Below are positions 18,011 through 25,734 of a stretch of 64,000 bases of DNA, piece by piece. The stretch is from assembly GCA_016713005.1 (NCBI GenBank), contig JADJPY010000011.1:186001-250000 (forward strand). The letters are read 5' to 3'. A program made the translations under genes and the position numbers. Source of the DNA: Ramlibacter sp. (GTDB lineage Bacteria > Pseudomonadota > Gammaproteobacteria > Burkholderiales > Burkholderiaceae_C). The first letter of the stretch is position 1. Each line of letters opens with the position of its first letter. The notes below the pieces were generated by a model. It was not told the DNA's origin. It worked only from the letters and a program-made list of their open reading frames with translations, and did no database searches.

Positions 18011-18051
18011 AGTGTAGTGGCGCGGGTGCCCCGCGGCTTGACGCAAATCAA
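18011..18051 (-). promoter_or_regulatory. Predicted FNR/Anr-dependent promoter of the uspA-type gene
   Basis: TTGACGCAAATCAA at 18038-18051 matches the FNR/Anr consensus TTGAT-N4-ATCAA at nine of ten specified bases. On the minus strand a TACACT -10 box lies at 18016-18011, predicting a start near 18004. The box centre is then about 41 bp upstream, the class II activator position. Confidence 0.65.
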
Positions 18052-18077
18052 ATCGCGCCGCTGGCCGGGCGCGGGTT

Positions 18078-18127
18078 GCTATCAATTCAGTAGCATTCCA
18101 ACCAGTATTGGCGGGGGTCAGGTGCCA
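18078..18127 (+). repeat. Dispersed ~54-bp hairpin repeat, overlapping a gene 3' end
   Basis: A GCTATCAATTCAGTAGC hairpin is followed by CCAGTATTGGCGGGGGTCAGG and an AATT end. The TGA stop and last codons of the phosphoesterase gene lie inside the repeat. Confidence 0.75.
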
Positions 18128-18960
18128 ATTTCGACCAGCAATCCGGGGCAAAAGCCCTCCTGCTCGGATTTGCTGGCATAGCCCAGCGGGTTGGCCACAA
18201 CCCGGCAGCTGCGGGGCTCGGCACCCGCAACTGCGGGCCGCGCGTGCCGGTAGTCGCTGGGGCAGTGCAGGTGGCCGTGCAGCCACACATCGGCGTGGTC
18301 CAGCAGGGCGTCCAGTGCGTTGCAAAAACCCGCCGTCCCCGGCGTCCGGCCGTAGCGCGGGTCGGCGCTGCGCAGGCTGGGCGCGAAATGCGTCACCACC
18401 ACCGTGGGGCCGTCGTGCGGCTGCGCCAGCGCCTCGCGCAGCCAGGCCTGCGCGGCCAGACCCAGCTCGCGCACGTCCTGTGCCAGCATGGGCTGGCCAC
18501 CGCGCAGGCTGTGGTGGCGGCTCAGGTAATGGTTGGCGGCGCGAAACGCCTTTTCGCGCCGCTTGAGGTTGGCCGCCAGATGGCCCGGCCCCGGTTCGGC
18601 AAAAGCGTCAAAGTCGGCCCACAGCGTGCTGCCGACGAAGCGCACGCCCTGCAGCACAAGGCTGCGCCGCTCCAGCCAGGTGATGCCCAGCCGGTCGCAG
18701 GTGGCTTGGAGCCGCGCCAGCGTGGCGTCGTGGTCCAGGCCGTCGAACTCGTGGTTGCCCGGCACGTACAGCACCGGGACCGGCCAGCCCAGCGCCGGGG
18801 CGAAGCGCTCCAGCCCGAAGTCGTCGCCCTCCAGGCGGGAGCCGCGCTGGTAGGAGCCGATATCCCCCGCCAGCACCAGCAGGTCGGCCCCCGGGTTGGG
18901 CGCAAGTCGAAGCGCCGGATCGGCCTCGAGGTGCAGGTCAGACAACAGCTGGATTTTCAT
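18118..18960 (-). CDS. Metallophosphoesterase (calcineurin-like)
   Basis: The 280-residue protein carries all the family's metal-site blocks in order: DLHLE at residue ~8, GDIG at ~32, GNHE at ~69, a histidine in VVVTHFAPS, and HGHLH near residue 230. It should be a cytoplasmic two-metal hydrolase. Substrate is unknown. The C-terminal EIGT and the stop codon are encoded by a dispersed repeat. Confidence 0.88.
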   Translation of the reverse strand: MKIQLLSDLHLEADPALRLAPNPGADLLVLAGDIGSYQRGSRLEGDDFGLERFAPALGWPVPVLYVPGNHEFDGLDHDATLARLQATCDRLGITWLERRSLVLQGVRFVGSTLWADFDAFAEPGPGHLAANLKRREKAFRAANHYLSRHHSLRGGQPMLAQDVRELGLAAQAWLREALAQPHDGPTVVVTHFAPSLRSADPRYGRTPGTAGFCNALDALLDHADVWLHGHLHCPSDYRHARPAVAGAEPRSCRVVANPLGYASKSEQEGFCPGLLVEIGT

Positions 18961-19102
18961 GAGGCGAGTCTAAATGCCGTATCTATACAAGCCTTGGCTG
19001 GGGTTATGCCGCCTGCGCATGATGAAGGCTTGAAAAACTAGGGAAAACCCTTAACCTGCAGACATTGCAACTCGGCGCCCCCTTTTGATCGGCGCACACA
19101 CC

Positions 19103-19288
19103 ATGTTCAGCCTGTTTGCCTCCCTGACCCAGATGTTCTCTTCCAGCCGCGCCGCCGCCCCGGCCGAAGCCGGCATCAGCCCCGCGCGCGCCCTGATGGA
19201 AAGCGCCGACGCCCTGGCCGGGCTGGACCCGCACCAGGCCGAAGAACTCCGCCTGGCCGCCAGCGCCTGGCTCAGCGTCGCGCGCTGA
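19103..19288 (+). CDS. Small conserved-looking protein of unknown function
   Basis: ATG 19103 gives a 61-residue protein beginning MFSLFASLTQMFSSSRAA and ending DPHQAEELRLAASAWLSVAR. An in-frame TTG at 19085 would add six residues. Codon use matches the chromosome and a terminator follows, which supports a real gene. The C-terminal half is predicted helical. I recall similar short proteins in Burkholderiales but no known function. Confidence 0.6.
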   Translation: MFSLFASLTQMFSSSRAAAPAEAGISPARALMESADALAGLDPHQAEELRLAASAWLSVAR

Positions 19289-19294
19289 AAGCAC

Positions 19295-19320
19295 CCAGGG
19301 CCTGCCTGCGCCCTGGTTTT
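19295..19320 (+). terminator. Rho-independent terminator
   Basis: A CCAGGGC / GCCCTGG stem with an 8-nt loop is followed by TTTT, seven bases after the stop of the small gene. Confidence 0.6.
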
Positions 19321-19326
19321 GGGGTC

Positions 19327-19380
19327 AAATCGGCCTCCAGCCCCCGTCCCTGTTGATTGACCCGCTATCAAATCGATAGC
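19327..19380 (-). repeat. Dispersed ~54-bp hairpin repeat, overlapping a gene 3' end
   Basis: AAATCGGCCTCCAGCCCCCG is followed by a GCTATCAAATCGATAGC hairpin. The LysR gene ends inside the hairpin, which supplies its last residues (LSI) and TGA stop. Confidence 0.8.
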
Positions 19381-20342
19381 GGTTTGGCGAAAGCCCGCTT
19401 GGCAGCCGCCTGCACCGCCAGGCGCAGCCACGCGTGCGCGGGCTCGCGCTCGCGGCGCCGGTGCCACAGCGAGTCCACATGGACGGTGGGCACGTCAAAC
19501 GGCAGCGGGCGCAGCACCAGCTCGTCCGCCATGCCGGTGACGCCCACAAAGTGGCGCGGCAGCACCGTCAGCAAGTCCGAGTGCGCCACCACCCGCCCGG
19601 CGGTGAAGAACTGGTTCACCGTCAGCACCACCCGCCGCGTCCGCCCGATCGAGGCCAGCGCCTCGTCGATGAAGCCGAACGGCCGCCCCGAAAAGCTCAC
19701 CAGCAGGTGGCGCGCCGCGCAGTAGCGGGCCACGCTCATCGGCCCCCGCGCCAGCGGGTGGCCCTGGCGCATCACACACACGTATTCGCCGTCGTACTGC
19801 CGCTCGTGCGCGAACGTCACCACCTGGCCGGCCTGTGCCTGGGCCGACAGGTCGGCCAGCACGGCGGGGAAATACCCCACCGCCAGGTCCGCCCCGCCGT
19901 CGTCCAGCAATCGGCGCGGGTCGCGCGTGGTCAGCGGCACCACCCGCATCGACACCCCCGGCGCGTCGCCCTCCAGGATGTCGATCAGGCCGGGGATCAG
20001 CTCGGCGGCGGTGGCGTCCGCCATGGCCAGCACGAACGTGTCCTGCGCCTTCGAGGCGGTGAAATCGCCGGGCGCGAGCGACGCCTCCAGCTGGCGCAGG
20101 GATTCGCTCACCGCGGGCCACAGCGCCAGGGCGCGCGGCGTCGGCTCCACGCCAAAGCCGTTGCGGCGCACCAGGTCGTCGCCCAGCGCCTCGCGCAACC
20201 GGCGCAGGGCGTTGCTCACCGCCGGCTGCGTCAGCGACAGGGTGCGCGCGGCGCGCGTCAGGCTGCGCTCGGTCATCACCGCATCGAAGATCCGCAGCAG
20301 GTTCAGGTCCAGCGTGCGGAAATTGGGCATTCTTGTCATCAT
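19368..20342 (-). CDS. LysR-type transcriptional regulator
   Basis: The protein has 324 residues. The helix-turn-helix region is SLTRAARTLSLTQPAVSNAL and the effector domain has the PBP2 fold of the NodD/NahR-like branch (FVLAMADATAAELIPGLI). That branch often responds to aromatic compounds, but the ligand here is unknown. Three ATGs near the start (20342, 20339, 20330) cannot be separated. It is divergent from the membrane-protein gene at 20431, and the gap contains ATTCCCGTGAAT, a small palindrome that could be an operator. Confidence 0.88.
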   Translation of the reverse strand: MMTRMPNFRTLDLNLLRIFDAVMTERSLTRAARTLSLTQPAVSNALRRLREALGDDLVRRNGFGVEPTPRALALWPAVSESLRQLEASLAPGDFTASKAQDTFVLAMADATAAELIPGLIDILEGDAPGVSMRVVPLTTRDPRRLLDDGGADLAVGYFPAVLADLSAQAQAGQVVTFAHERQYDGEYVCVMRQGHPLARGPMSVARYCAARHLLVSFSGRPFGFIDEALASIGRTRRVVLTVNQFFTAGRVVAHSDLLTVLPRHFVGVTGMADELVLRPLPFDVPTVHVDSLWHRRREREPAHAWLRLAVQAAAKRAFAKPLSI

Positions 20343-20430
20343 TCCCGTGAATGATAACCATCACAAATCTAAATTTGGAAAATATCAGGGTGAACCCTAA
20401 TATCTGGGCATCCATTCAAAGGAGTCCGCC

Positions 20431-21003
20431 ATGACCAGTTTTGTCCACGTTGAGATGCCGACCGAGCACCCCGGTGTTGCGCGCTTCGAGCGAGCCGCTG
20501 GCAACCTGCGCACGGCCGCCACCCGTTTTGACAGCGCCAAGGGCCTTGCCGCCTTCCTGCTGGCGGCTGTGGTCTCCGCCATGCTGGTGGTGGCCGACCA
20601 GGTGATGTCCACCTGGGCCGACGGCCACCTGATGGCCGCCTGGATCGTGATGTGGGCGATCGCCTTCTCGGTGCTGGCCATGTTTGCCGGTACTGCGCGG
20701 CGCTTCTCGCGCAACGTGATCGCCCTGGGCAACGAATGGGCCGCCGCCTCGGCCCGCCGCCGCGCCGACGCACGGCTGTGGGCTGTGGCCAGCAACGACC
20801 CCCGCGTCATGGCCGACCTGCAGGCCGCCATGCTGCGCAGCGAAGCCGCCAGCGAAGCACTGTCGCCCGCCGCAACGCCGGCACCGGTGGCCAAGACCGG
20901 CCTGCCGGCCGTCGACGCCGACGAAGCCCTGGCCGACAACGACTGGCGCCGCGTGGCCGAGATGCACCTGCCCCCGCACAAGCGCTACATGCTCTCCATG
21001 TAA
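20431..21003 (+). CDS. Two-TM membrane protein of unknown function
   Basis: The 190-residue protein has two hydrophobic segments (about residues 39-58 and 67-86) followed by a cytoplasmic-type, arginine-rich helical region and a C-terminal tail ending PPHKRYMLSM. AAAGGAG precedes the ATG. No domain is recognised. It is divergent from a LysR gene, which may control it, and it ends at a strong bidirectional terminator. Confidence 0.7.
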   Translation: MTSFVHVEMPTEHPGVARFERAAGNLRTAATRFDSAKGLAAFLLAAVVSAMLVVADQVMSTWADGHLMAAWIVMWAIAFSVLAMFAGTARRFSRNVIALGNEWAAASARRRADARLWAVASNDPRVMADLQAAMLRSEAASEALSPAATPAPVAKTGLPAVDADEALADNDWRRVAEMHLPPHKRYMLSM

Positions 21004-21022
21004 GCCCTGCCCCGCAGGCATG

Positions 21023-21052
21023 AAAAAAGCCACCCCCCGGGTGGCTTTTTTT
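21023..21052. terminator. Bidirectional rho-independent terminator
   Basis: A GCCACCC / GGGTGGC stem with a CCC loop is flanked by A6 on the left and T7 on the right. It can serve both the 20431 gene and the convergent pckG. Confidence 0.88.
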
Positions 21053-21101
21053 GTGGCGCCTCGCGCAGTGGCTGCGGCTTTGACAGCGGCAGTGGCCGGG
21101 T

Positions 21102-22966
21102 TCAGGCCGCCAGGCGCTTCTCGATGCCGGCCTTGGTCTCCAGGAGCGCGCGCGGCAGGTGGTGCTCCAGCTGCTTGAACAGCTCGTCGTGCAGCTTGAG
21201 CTCTTCGGTCCAGGCGGCCGTGTCAATGCTGGTCACCGTGCGGAACTGCTCGGCGCTGAACGCCAGCCCGTCCCAGTTGAGCTCGCCATACGCCGGCGCA
21301 ACGCCAAACAGCGTCTGTTCGCCCTGAGCGCCGCCTTCAATGCGGTCAATCATCCACTTGAGCACGCGCATGTTCTCGCCGTAGCCCGGCCAGACGAACT
21401 TGCCGTCCGCGTCCTTGCGGAACCAGTTGACGCAGAAAATGCGCGGCAGCGTCGCGCCCTGGCCCTTGAGCCGGGGCTCCATGTCCAGCCAGTGCTGGAA
21501 ATAGTCGCTCATGTTGTAGCCGCAGAACGGCAGCATCGCAAACGGGTCGCGGCGCACCACGCCCTGCGCGCCAAAGGCCGCGGCGGTGGTCTCGCTGCCC
21601 ATGGTGGCGGCCATGTACACGCCTTCGGTCCAGTTGCGCGCCTCGGTCACCAGCGGCACGGTGGTGGAGCGGCGGCCGCCAAAGATGAAGGCATCGATCG
21701 GCACGCCCGCCGGGTCGTCCCAGGCCGGGTCCAGCGCCGGGTTGTTGGTGGCGGCCACGGTGAAGCGGGCATTGGGGTGCGCCGCCTTGCGGCCAGCCTT
21801 GCCGTCTTCGGGCGTCCAGTCCTTGCCCTGCCAGTCGATCAGGTGCGCGGGCGTCTTGCCGGCGTCCTTTTCCATGCCTTCCCACCACACGTCGCCGTCG
21901 TCGGTCAGCGCCACGTTGGTGAAGATCACGTCGCGGCCCAGGCTGGCCATGCAGTTGGGGTTGGTCAGGGTGTTGGTGCCCGGGGCCACGCCGAAATAGC
22001 CCGCCTCGGGGTTGATCGCGACATGCGGCCATCGGCGTGGGGCTTGACCCAGGCGATGTCGTCACCGATCGTCGTGACCTTCCAGCCATCGAAGGCGCTT
22101 GGGCGGCACCATCATCGAGAAGTTGGTCTTGCCACAGGCACTGGGGAAGGCTGCCGCGACGTGGTACTTCTTGCCTGCGGGCGTGGTCACGCCCAGGATC
22201 AGCATGTGCTCGGCCAGCCAGCCCTGCTCGCGGCCCATGTTGGAGGCGATGCGCAGCGCAAAGCACTTCTTGCCCAGCAGCGCGTTGCCGCCGTAGCCGG
22301 AGCCGTACGACCAGATCTCGCGCGTCTCGGGGTAGTGCACGATGTACTTGGTCTTGGGGTTGCAGGGCCAGCTGGTTTCGTCCTTCTGGCCGGCGGCCAG
22401 CGGCGCGCCCACGGTGTGCATGCAGGGCACGAATTCGCCATCGGCGCCGATCACGTCGTACACGGCGCGGCCCATGCGCGTCATGATCTTCATGCTCACC
22501 GCGACGTAGGCGCTGTCGGTCAGCTCGATGCCGATGTGCGAGATGTGCGAGCCCAGCGGGCCCATCGAGAACGGCACCACATACATGGTGCGGCCCTTCA
22601 TGCAGCCGTCAAACAGCGGCTGCAGCGTGGCGCGCATCTGCGCCGGGTCCATCCAGTTGTTGGTGGGGCCGGCGTCTTCCTTGGCGGCCGAGCAGATGAA
22701 GGTGCGGTCTTCCACACGGGCCACGTCCGACGGGTCGGAGCAGGCCAGGAAGCTGTTGGGGCGCTTGGAGGGGTTGAGCTTTTTGAACGTGCCAGCGTCC
22801 ACCAGTTGTTGGCACAGGCGGTCGTACTCTTCCTGCGAGCCGTCGCACCAGTAATGGTGTCGGGCTTGCACAGGGCGGCCATGTCCGCCACCCAGGAAAT
22901 GAGCCTGGCGTTCTTGACATAGGACGGCGCGCGCAAGTTCAGCACCTGCATCACGGGAGAGTTCAT
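21102..22966 (-). pseudogene. pckG: Phosphoenolpyruvate carboxykinase (GTP), frame broken at three sites
   Basis: All blocks of a ~615-residue GTP-type PEPCK are present in order: MNSPVMQVLNL at the start, WSYGSGYGGNALLGKK, the kinase loop FPSACGKTNFSM, FIFGGRRSTTVPL and GYNMSDYFQHW. The enzyme makes PEP from oxaloacetate in gluconeogenesis. Three single-base changes break the frame: a missing base near 22855 (after KPDTI), an extra base near 22096 (after MMVPPK) and a missing base near 22020. Restoring them gives one continuous protein, so either the gene is newly inactivated or the consensus is faulty. Catalytic residues are all intact, which favours the latter. Confidence 0.88.
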
Positions 22967-23226
22967 CCGGTCGCCCTAAGTTGAAAACCTGATTTCAGGA
23001 GGCCTGGCGCGCAGGGCTCATGGAATGGGGCTGAAAGGGATGTCGATTTTATGAAACCGGCCCGTAACCATCCTGCCGACCAGCCCTTCTTCCATGCAAA
23101 ACCTGCATGAGGTTATGCACGCGCCAGAGGCGCCGCAGGCCGCGCGCGAACGGTGCAACAAAGAAAACGCCGCTGCAGTTGCCTGCGGCGGCGTCGAGGG
23201 GGTTTTGGAGCGGAGGGGCCGCTGTA

Positions 23227-23364
23227 TCAGGCCATCGCCACGGCGATGAAGGCCAGCAGGAAGATCAGCAGGCCACCCACCACCGGCAGCACGATCGGGA
23301 TCATGGGGGTGATGGCTTCGATCGGGTCCTGGCTGGCCGTTGCGGGCTCGTGGTGGTCAGACAT
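23227..23364 (-). CDS. 45-residue single-span membrane protein
   Basis: ATG 23364 follows an AAGGAAG ribosome site. The protein starts MSDHHEPATASQDPIEAI and continues into one hydrophobic helix (IPIVLPVVGGLLIFLLAFIA) to the stop. An acidic, His-rich N-tail followed by a single C-terminal helix suggests a tail-anchored small inner-membrane protein. No homologue can be named. The good ribosome site and clean helix support it despite its size. The ~260 bp between it and pckG show no gene. Confidence 0.6.
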   Translation of the reverse strand: MSDHHEPATASQDPIEAITPMIPIVLPVVGGLLIFLLAFIAVAMA

Positions 23365-23461
23365 GGTGCGCTTCCTTGCAATCGGGATTTCGGTTGCCGC
23401 GATTTTACCTTCACCGGGGCTTTACCAAACAGGTCGGCGAAGCGACACGTCCCCGCGTTAG

Positions 23462-23481
23462 AGTGAAACGACTGTTTCACT
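23462..23481. promoter_or_regulatory. Perfect inverted repeat, possible operator
   Basis: AGTGAAAC-GACT-GTTTCACT is a perfect 8-bp inverted repeat 21 bp before the start of the lipoprotein gene. There is no T-tract, so an operator or mRNA hairpin is more likely than a terminator. The binding protein is unknown. Confidence 0.35.
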
Positions 23482-23502
23482 GCGGGAAACCCGCGCCACA
23501 CC

Positions 23503-23956
23503 ATGATCAAGAAGACCGCCTCCCCTCGCCGCCCCGTTGCGGTCCGCCGCCCTGCTGGCCGGCTGTGCCTCCACCGGCACCCAACAGCCCCTCTGCCCAG
23601 CCGGTGCTGTACCCAACGCCCACTACAACCGCGTGGGCGACGTGCAGGCCAAGGGCGAGGTGTCCTCCTGCATCGTCAAGGCCACGCAGGCCGGCCTGAC
23701 GCCGGACGAAGAACAACGCCGTCGCCCGATCGGCGGCCGGGGCGCCGCCACGGTGGGCGTGGGCACGGCGGTGGGCGCGGCCGTGTCCGGCCACGGGCTG
23801 GGCGGTACGGTGCGGGCCGGCGTGGCCGGCGCGGCCATCGGCGGCTCGATGGGCGCCGTCAGCGGCGCCTTCCAGGACAGGCCCAACGCGGTGTACCGCC
23901 AGTTTGCGCAGCGCCGCCTGGCCGACAAGGGCTTTGACGTCATCGGCTGGAACTGA
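23503..23956 (+). CDS. Glycine-zipper lipoprotein, apparently frameshifted in its signal peptide
   Basis: The main frame (from about 23537) reads LRSAALLAGCASTGTQ, the end of a lipoprotein signal with lipobox LAGC. It continues into a glycine-zipper region (VGVGTAVGAAVSGHGLGG, then AGVAGAAIGGSMGAV) and ends DKGFDVIGWN. A natural start, MIKKTAS at 23503, is in another frame, and a one-base change between 23521 and 23537 would join them. The product would be an outer-membrane lipoprotein of glycine-zipper type. Function is unknown. Confidence 0.6.
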
Positions 23957-23988
23957 CGCACCCGCGGGCGCCAGCCGCGCGGCGCGCG

Positions 23989-24406
23989 CTACAGCAGCGC
24001 GTAGGTGGTGCTGGCGCGGCTGACGCTTTTGCCGTCGCTGGCGCCGCGCAAAGTCAATCTCGCCAAACGCCAGCGCTTTGCCCGCGCGCACCACGCGCGC
24101 CTGCACCAGGGCGTCCTGCCCGGAAAGCGGCTTCAAGAAGCTGCTGTTGAGCTGCACCGTAGTGCAGGGGCGGAACTCCCCAAAGTGGTTGATCGCGCCA
24201 GCACCATGGCCGTGTCGGCCGCGGCCATCATGGCCGCGGGCACAGCATGCCGCCCACGCGGCTGAGCTGTTCGTTCCGCGGCAGGCGCAGGGTCACACTT
24301 TCGGTGCTAAACGCCTCCACCTGCAGGCCCAGCGCCTGCACCCAGGGGCAAAGTACTCGGCCAGCGCGGCCTGTAGCGTGTCAGCGTCGGTCACGTCAGC
24401 GGTCAC
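23989..24406 (-). pseudogene. PaaI-type hotdog thioesterase, multiply frameshifted
   Basis: Joining frames gives a ~137-residue hotdog protein: GLQVEAFSTESVTLRLPRN, LSRVGGMLCGPAMMAAADTA, VQLNSSFLKPLSGQDALVQA, VRAGKALAFGEIDF and SRASTTYALL at the end. These are the landmarks of PaaI/DUF4442-like acyl-CoA thioesterases. About five single-base indels break it. GTG 24406 follows AGGAG and overlaps the ilvA stop by 4 bp, so the two genes were co-translated. Either it is a true pseudogene or the sequence is of low quality here. Confidence 0.65.
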
Positions 24407-25607
24407 TTTTGCTCCTCACATTGGAATCCGGCGGCCACCAGGGCTTCCTGCACTGCGGGCCAGGTGATCCCGCCCGCGCGTCTGGATCACCAGCTCGATG
24501 TCCACGTTCTGTGCCGACAGCGCGGAAAACGCGCGCTGGTGGTGCACCTCGTCGATGTTGGCGCCCGCCTCGGCCACCACCGCGGTGATGCGCGCCAGCA
24601 CCCCCGGGTGGTCGCGCGCGCCGACACGGATGCGCGCCAGCCGGCCGGCCCGCACCATGCCGCGCTCGATGATGGCCGCCAGCAGCAGCGGGTCAATGCG
24701 CCGCCGCACAGCACCAGGCCCACCGTGCGACCCTGAAACCGCTGCGGGTGGCGCAGCAGCGCGGCCAGCCCGGCGGCGCCCGCGCCCTCGACCAGGGTCT
24801 TCTCGATCTCCAGCAGCATCACGATGGCCTGCTCGATGTCGCCTTCGTCCACCAGCAGCAGGTCGTCCACCAGCCGCGCCACCGCCTCGCGGGTGATGGC
24901 GCCCGGCGTGCCCACGGCAATGCCTTCGGCGATGGAGCTCAGCCCTGCGGGTGCTGCGTCGCCCTTGATGGCGTTGAACATCGCGGGGAAGCGCGCCGTC
25001 TGCACGCCCACGATCTTATCCCGGGTTGAAGCGCGCGCGCCGCCGCGGCAATGCCCGCGATCAGCCCGCCGCCGCCCACGGCGATCACCAGCGTGTCCAG
25101 GTCGGGCACGGCCCGCATCATCTCCAGCCCCAGCGTGCCCTGGCCTGCGGCCACGGCCTCGTCGTCGTAGGGGTGCACAAAGGTCAGGCCCTGCGCGGCG
25201 GCCAGCGCCAGCGCGTGGCCACGGGCTTCCTCCAGCGTGTCGCCGTGCAACACCACCTCGGCACCAAGCCGCGGGTGCGCTCGATCTTGACGCCCGGCGT
25301 AAAGCGCGGCATCACGATCACCGCGCGCAGGGCCCAGGCGCTGCGCGTGATAAGCCACACCCCGCGCATGGTTGCCCGCGCTCATGGCGACCACGCCGGG
25401 GCGTGAACCGGTGCTGCCTACCAGCTGCGTGAGCTTGTTGCAGGCGCCGCGCTCCTTGAAAGAAGCCGTGAACTGCAGGTTCTCAAACTTGAGAAAGATG
25501 CGCGCCCCGTCAGCTGCGAGAGCGTGCGCGATTCCACACAGGGCGTGTCCAGCACCTGGCCCCTGCAGCCATGCCGCAGCGCGGCGAATGTCGTCCAGTT
25601 CCACCAT
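24403..25607 (-). pseudogene. ilvA: Threonine ammonia-lyase (threonine dehydratase), multiply frameshifted
   Basis: Segments in alternating frames rebuild a ~400-residue PLP enzyme: FTASFKERGACNKL with the PLP lysine, VVAMSAGNHARGVAYHAQ, FVHPYDDEAVAAGQGT, VIAVGGGGLIAGIAAAAR, LEIEKTLVEGAGAAGLAAL, and a C-terminal ACT-type domain (HPGVLARITAVVAEAGANI). It deaminates threonine to 2-oxobutyrate, usually for isoleucine synthesis. Some seven one-base indels interrupt it, although every conserved block is intact. The stop overlaps the thioesterase start (GTGA). Confidence 0.8.
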
Positions 25608-25734
25608 CGGGCGATTGTGAAACGAAAAACCTGAGTGCTGTGGCGGTTTTCTAACAATGCATGTCTTCCATGACGCATCAAGCTGCGTTATCGTGCTTCA
25701 AGCCCTGAGGATTTCTTCCTGCTGGAGGTTGTCG

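Noticed and set aside
24005..24588. Plus-strand open frames over the thioesterase and ilvA region
   Set aside because: The minus strand reconstructs two recognisable enzymes. The plus-strand frames are shadows opened by the same indels.
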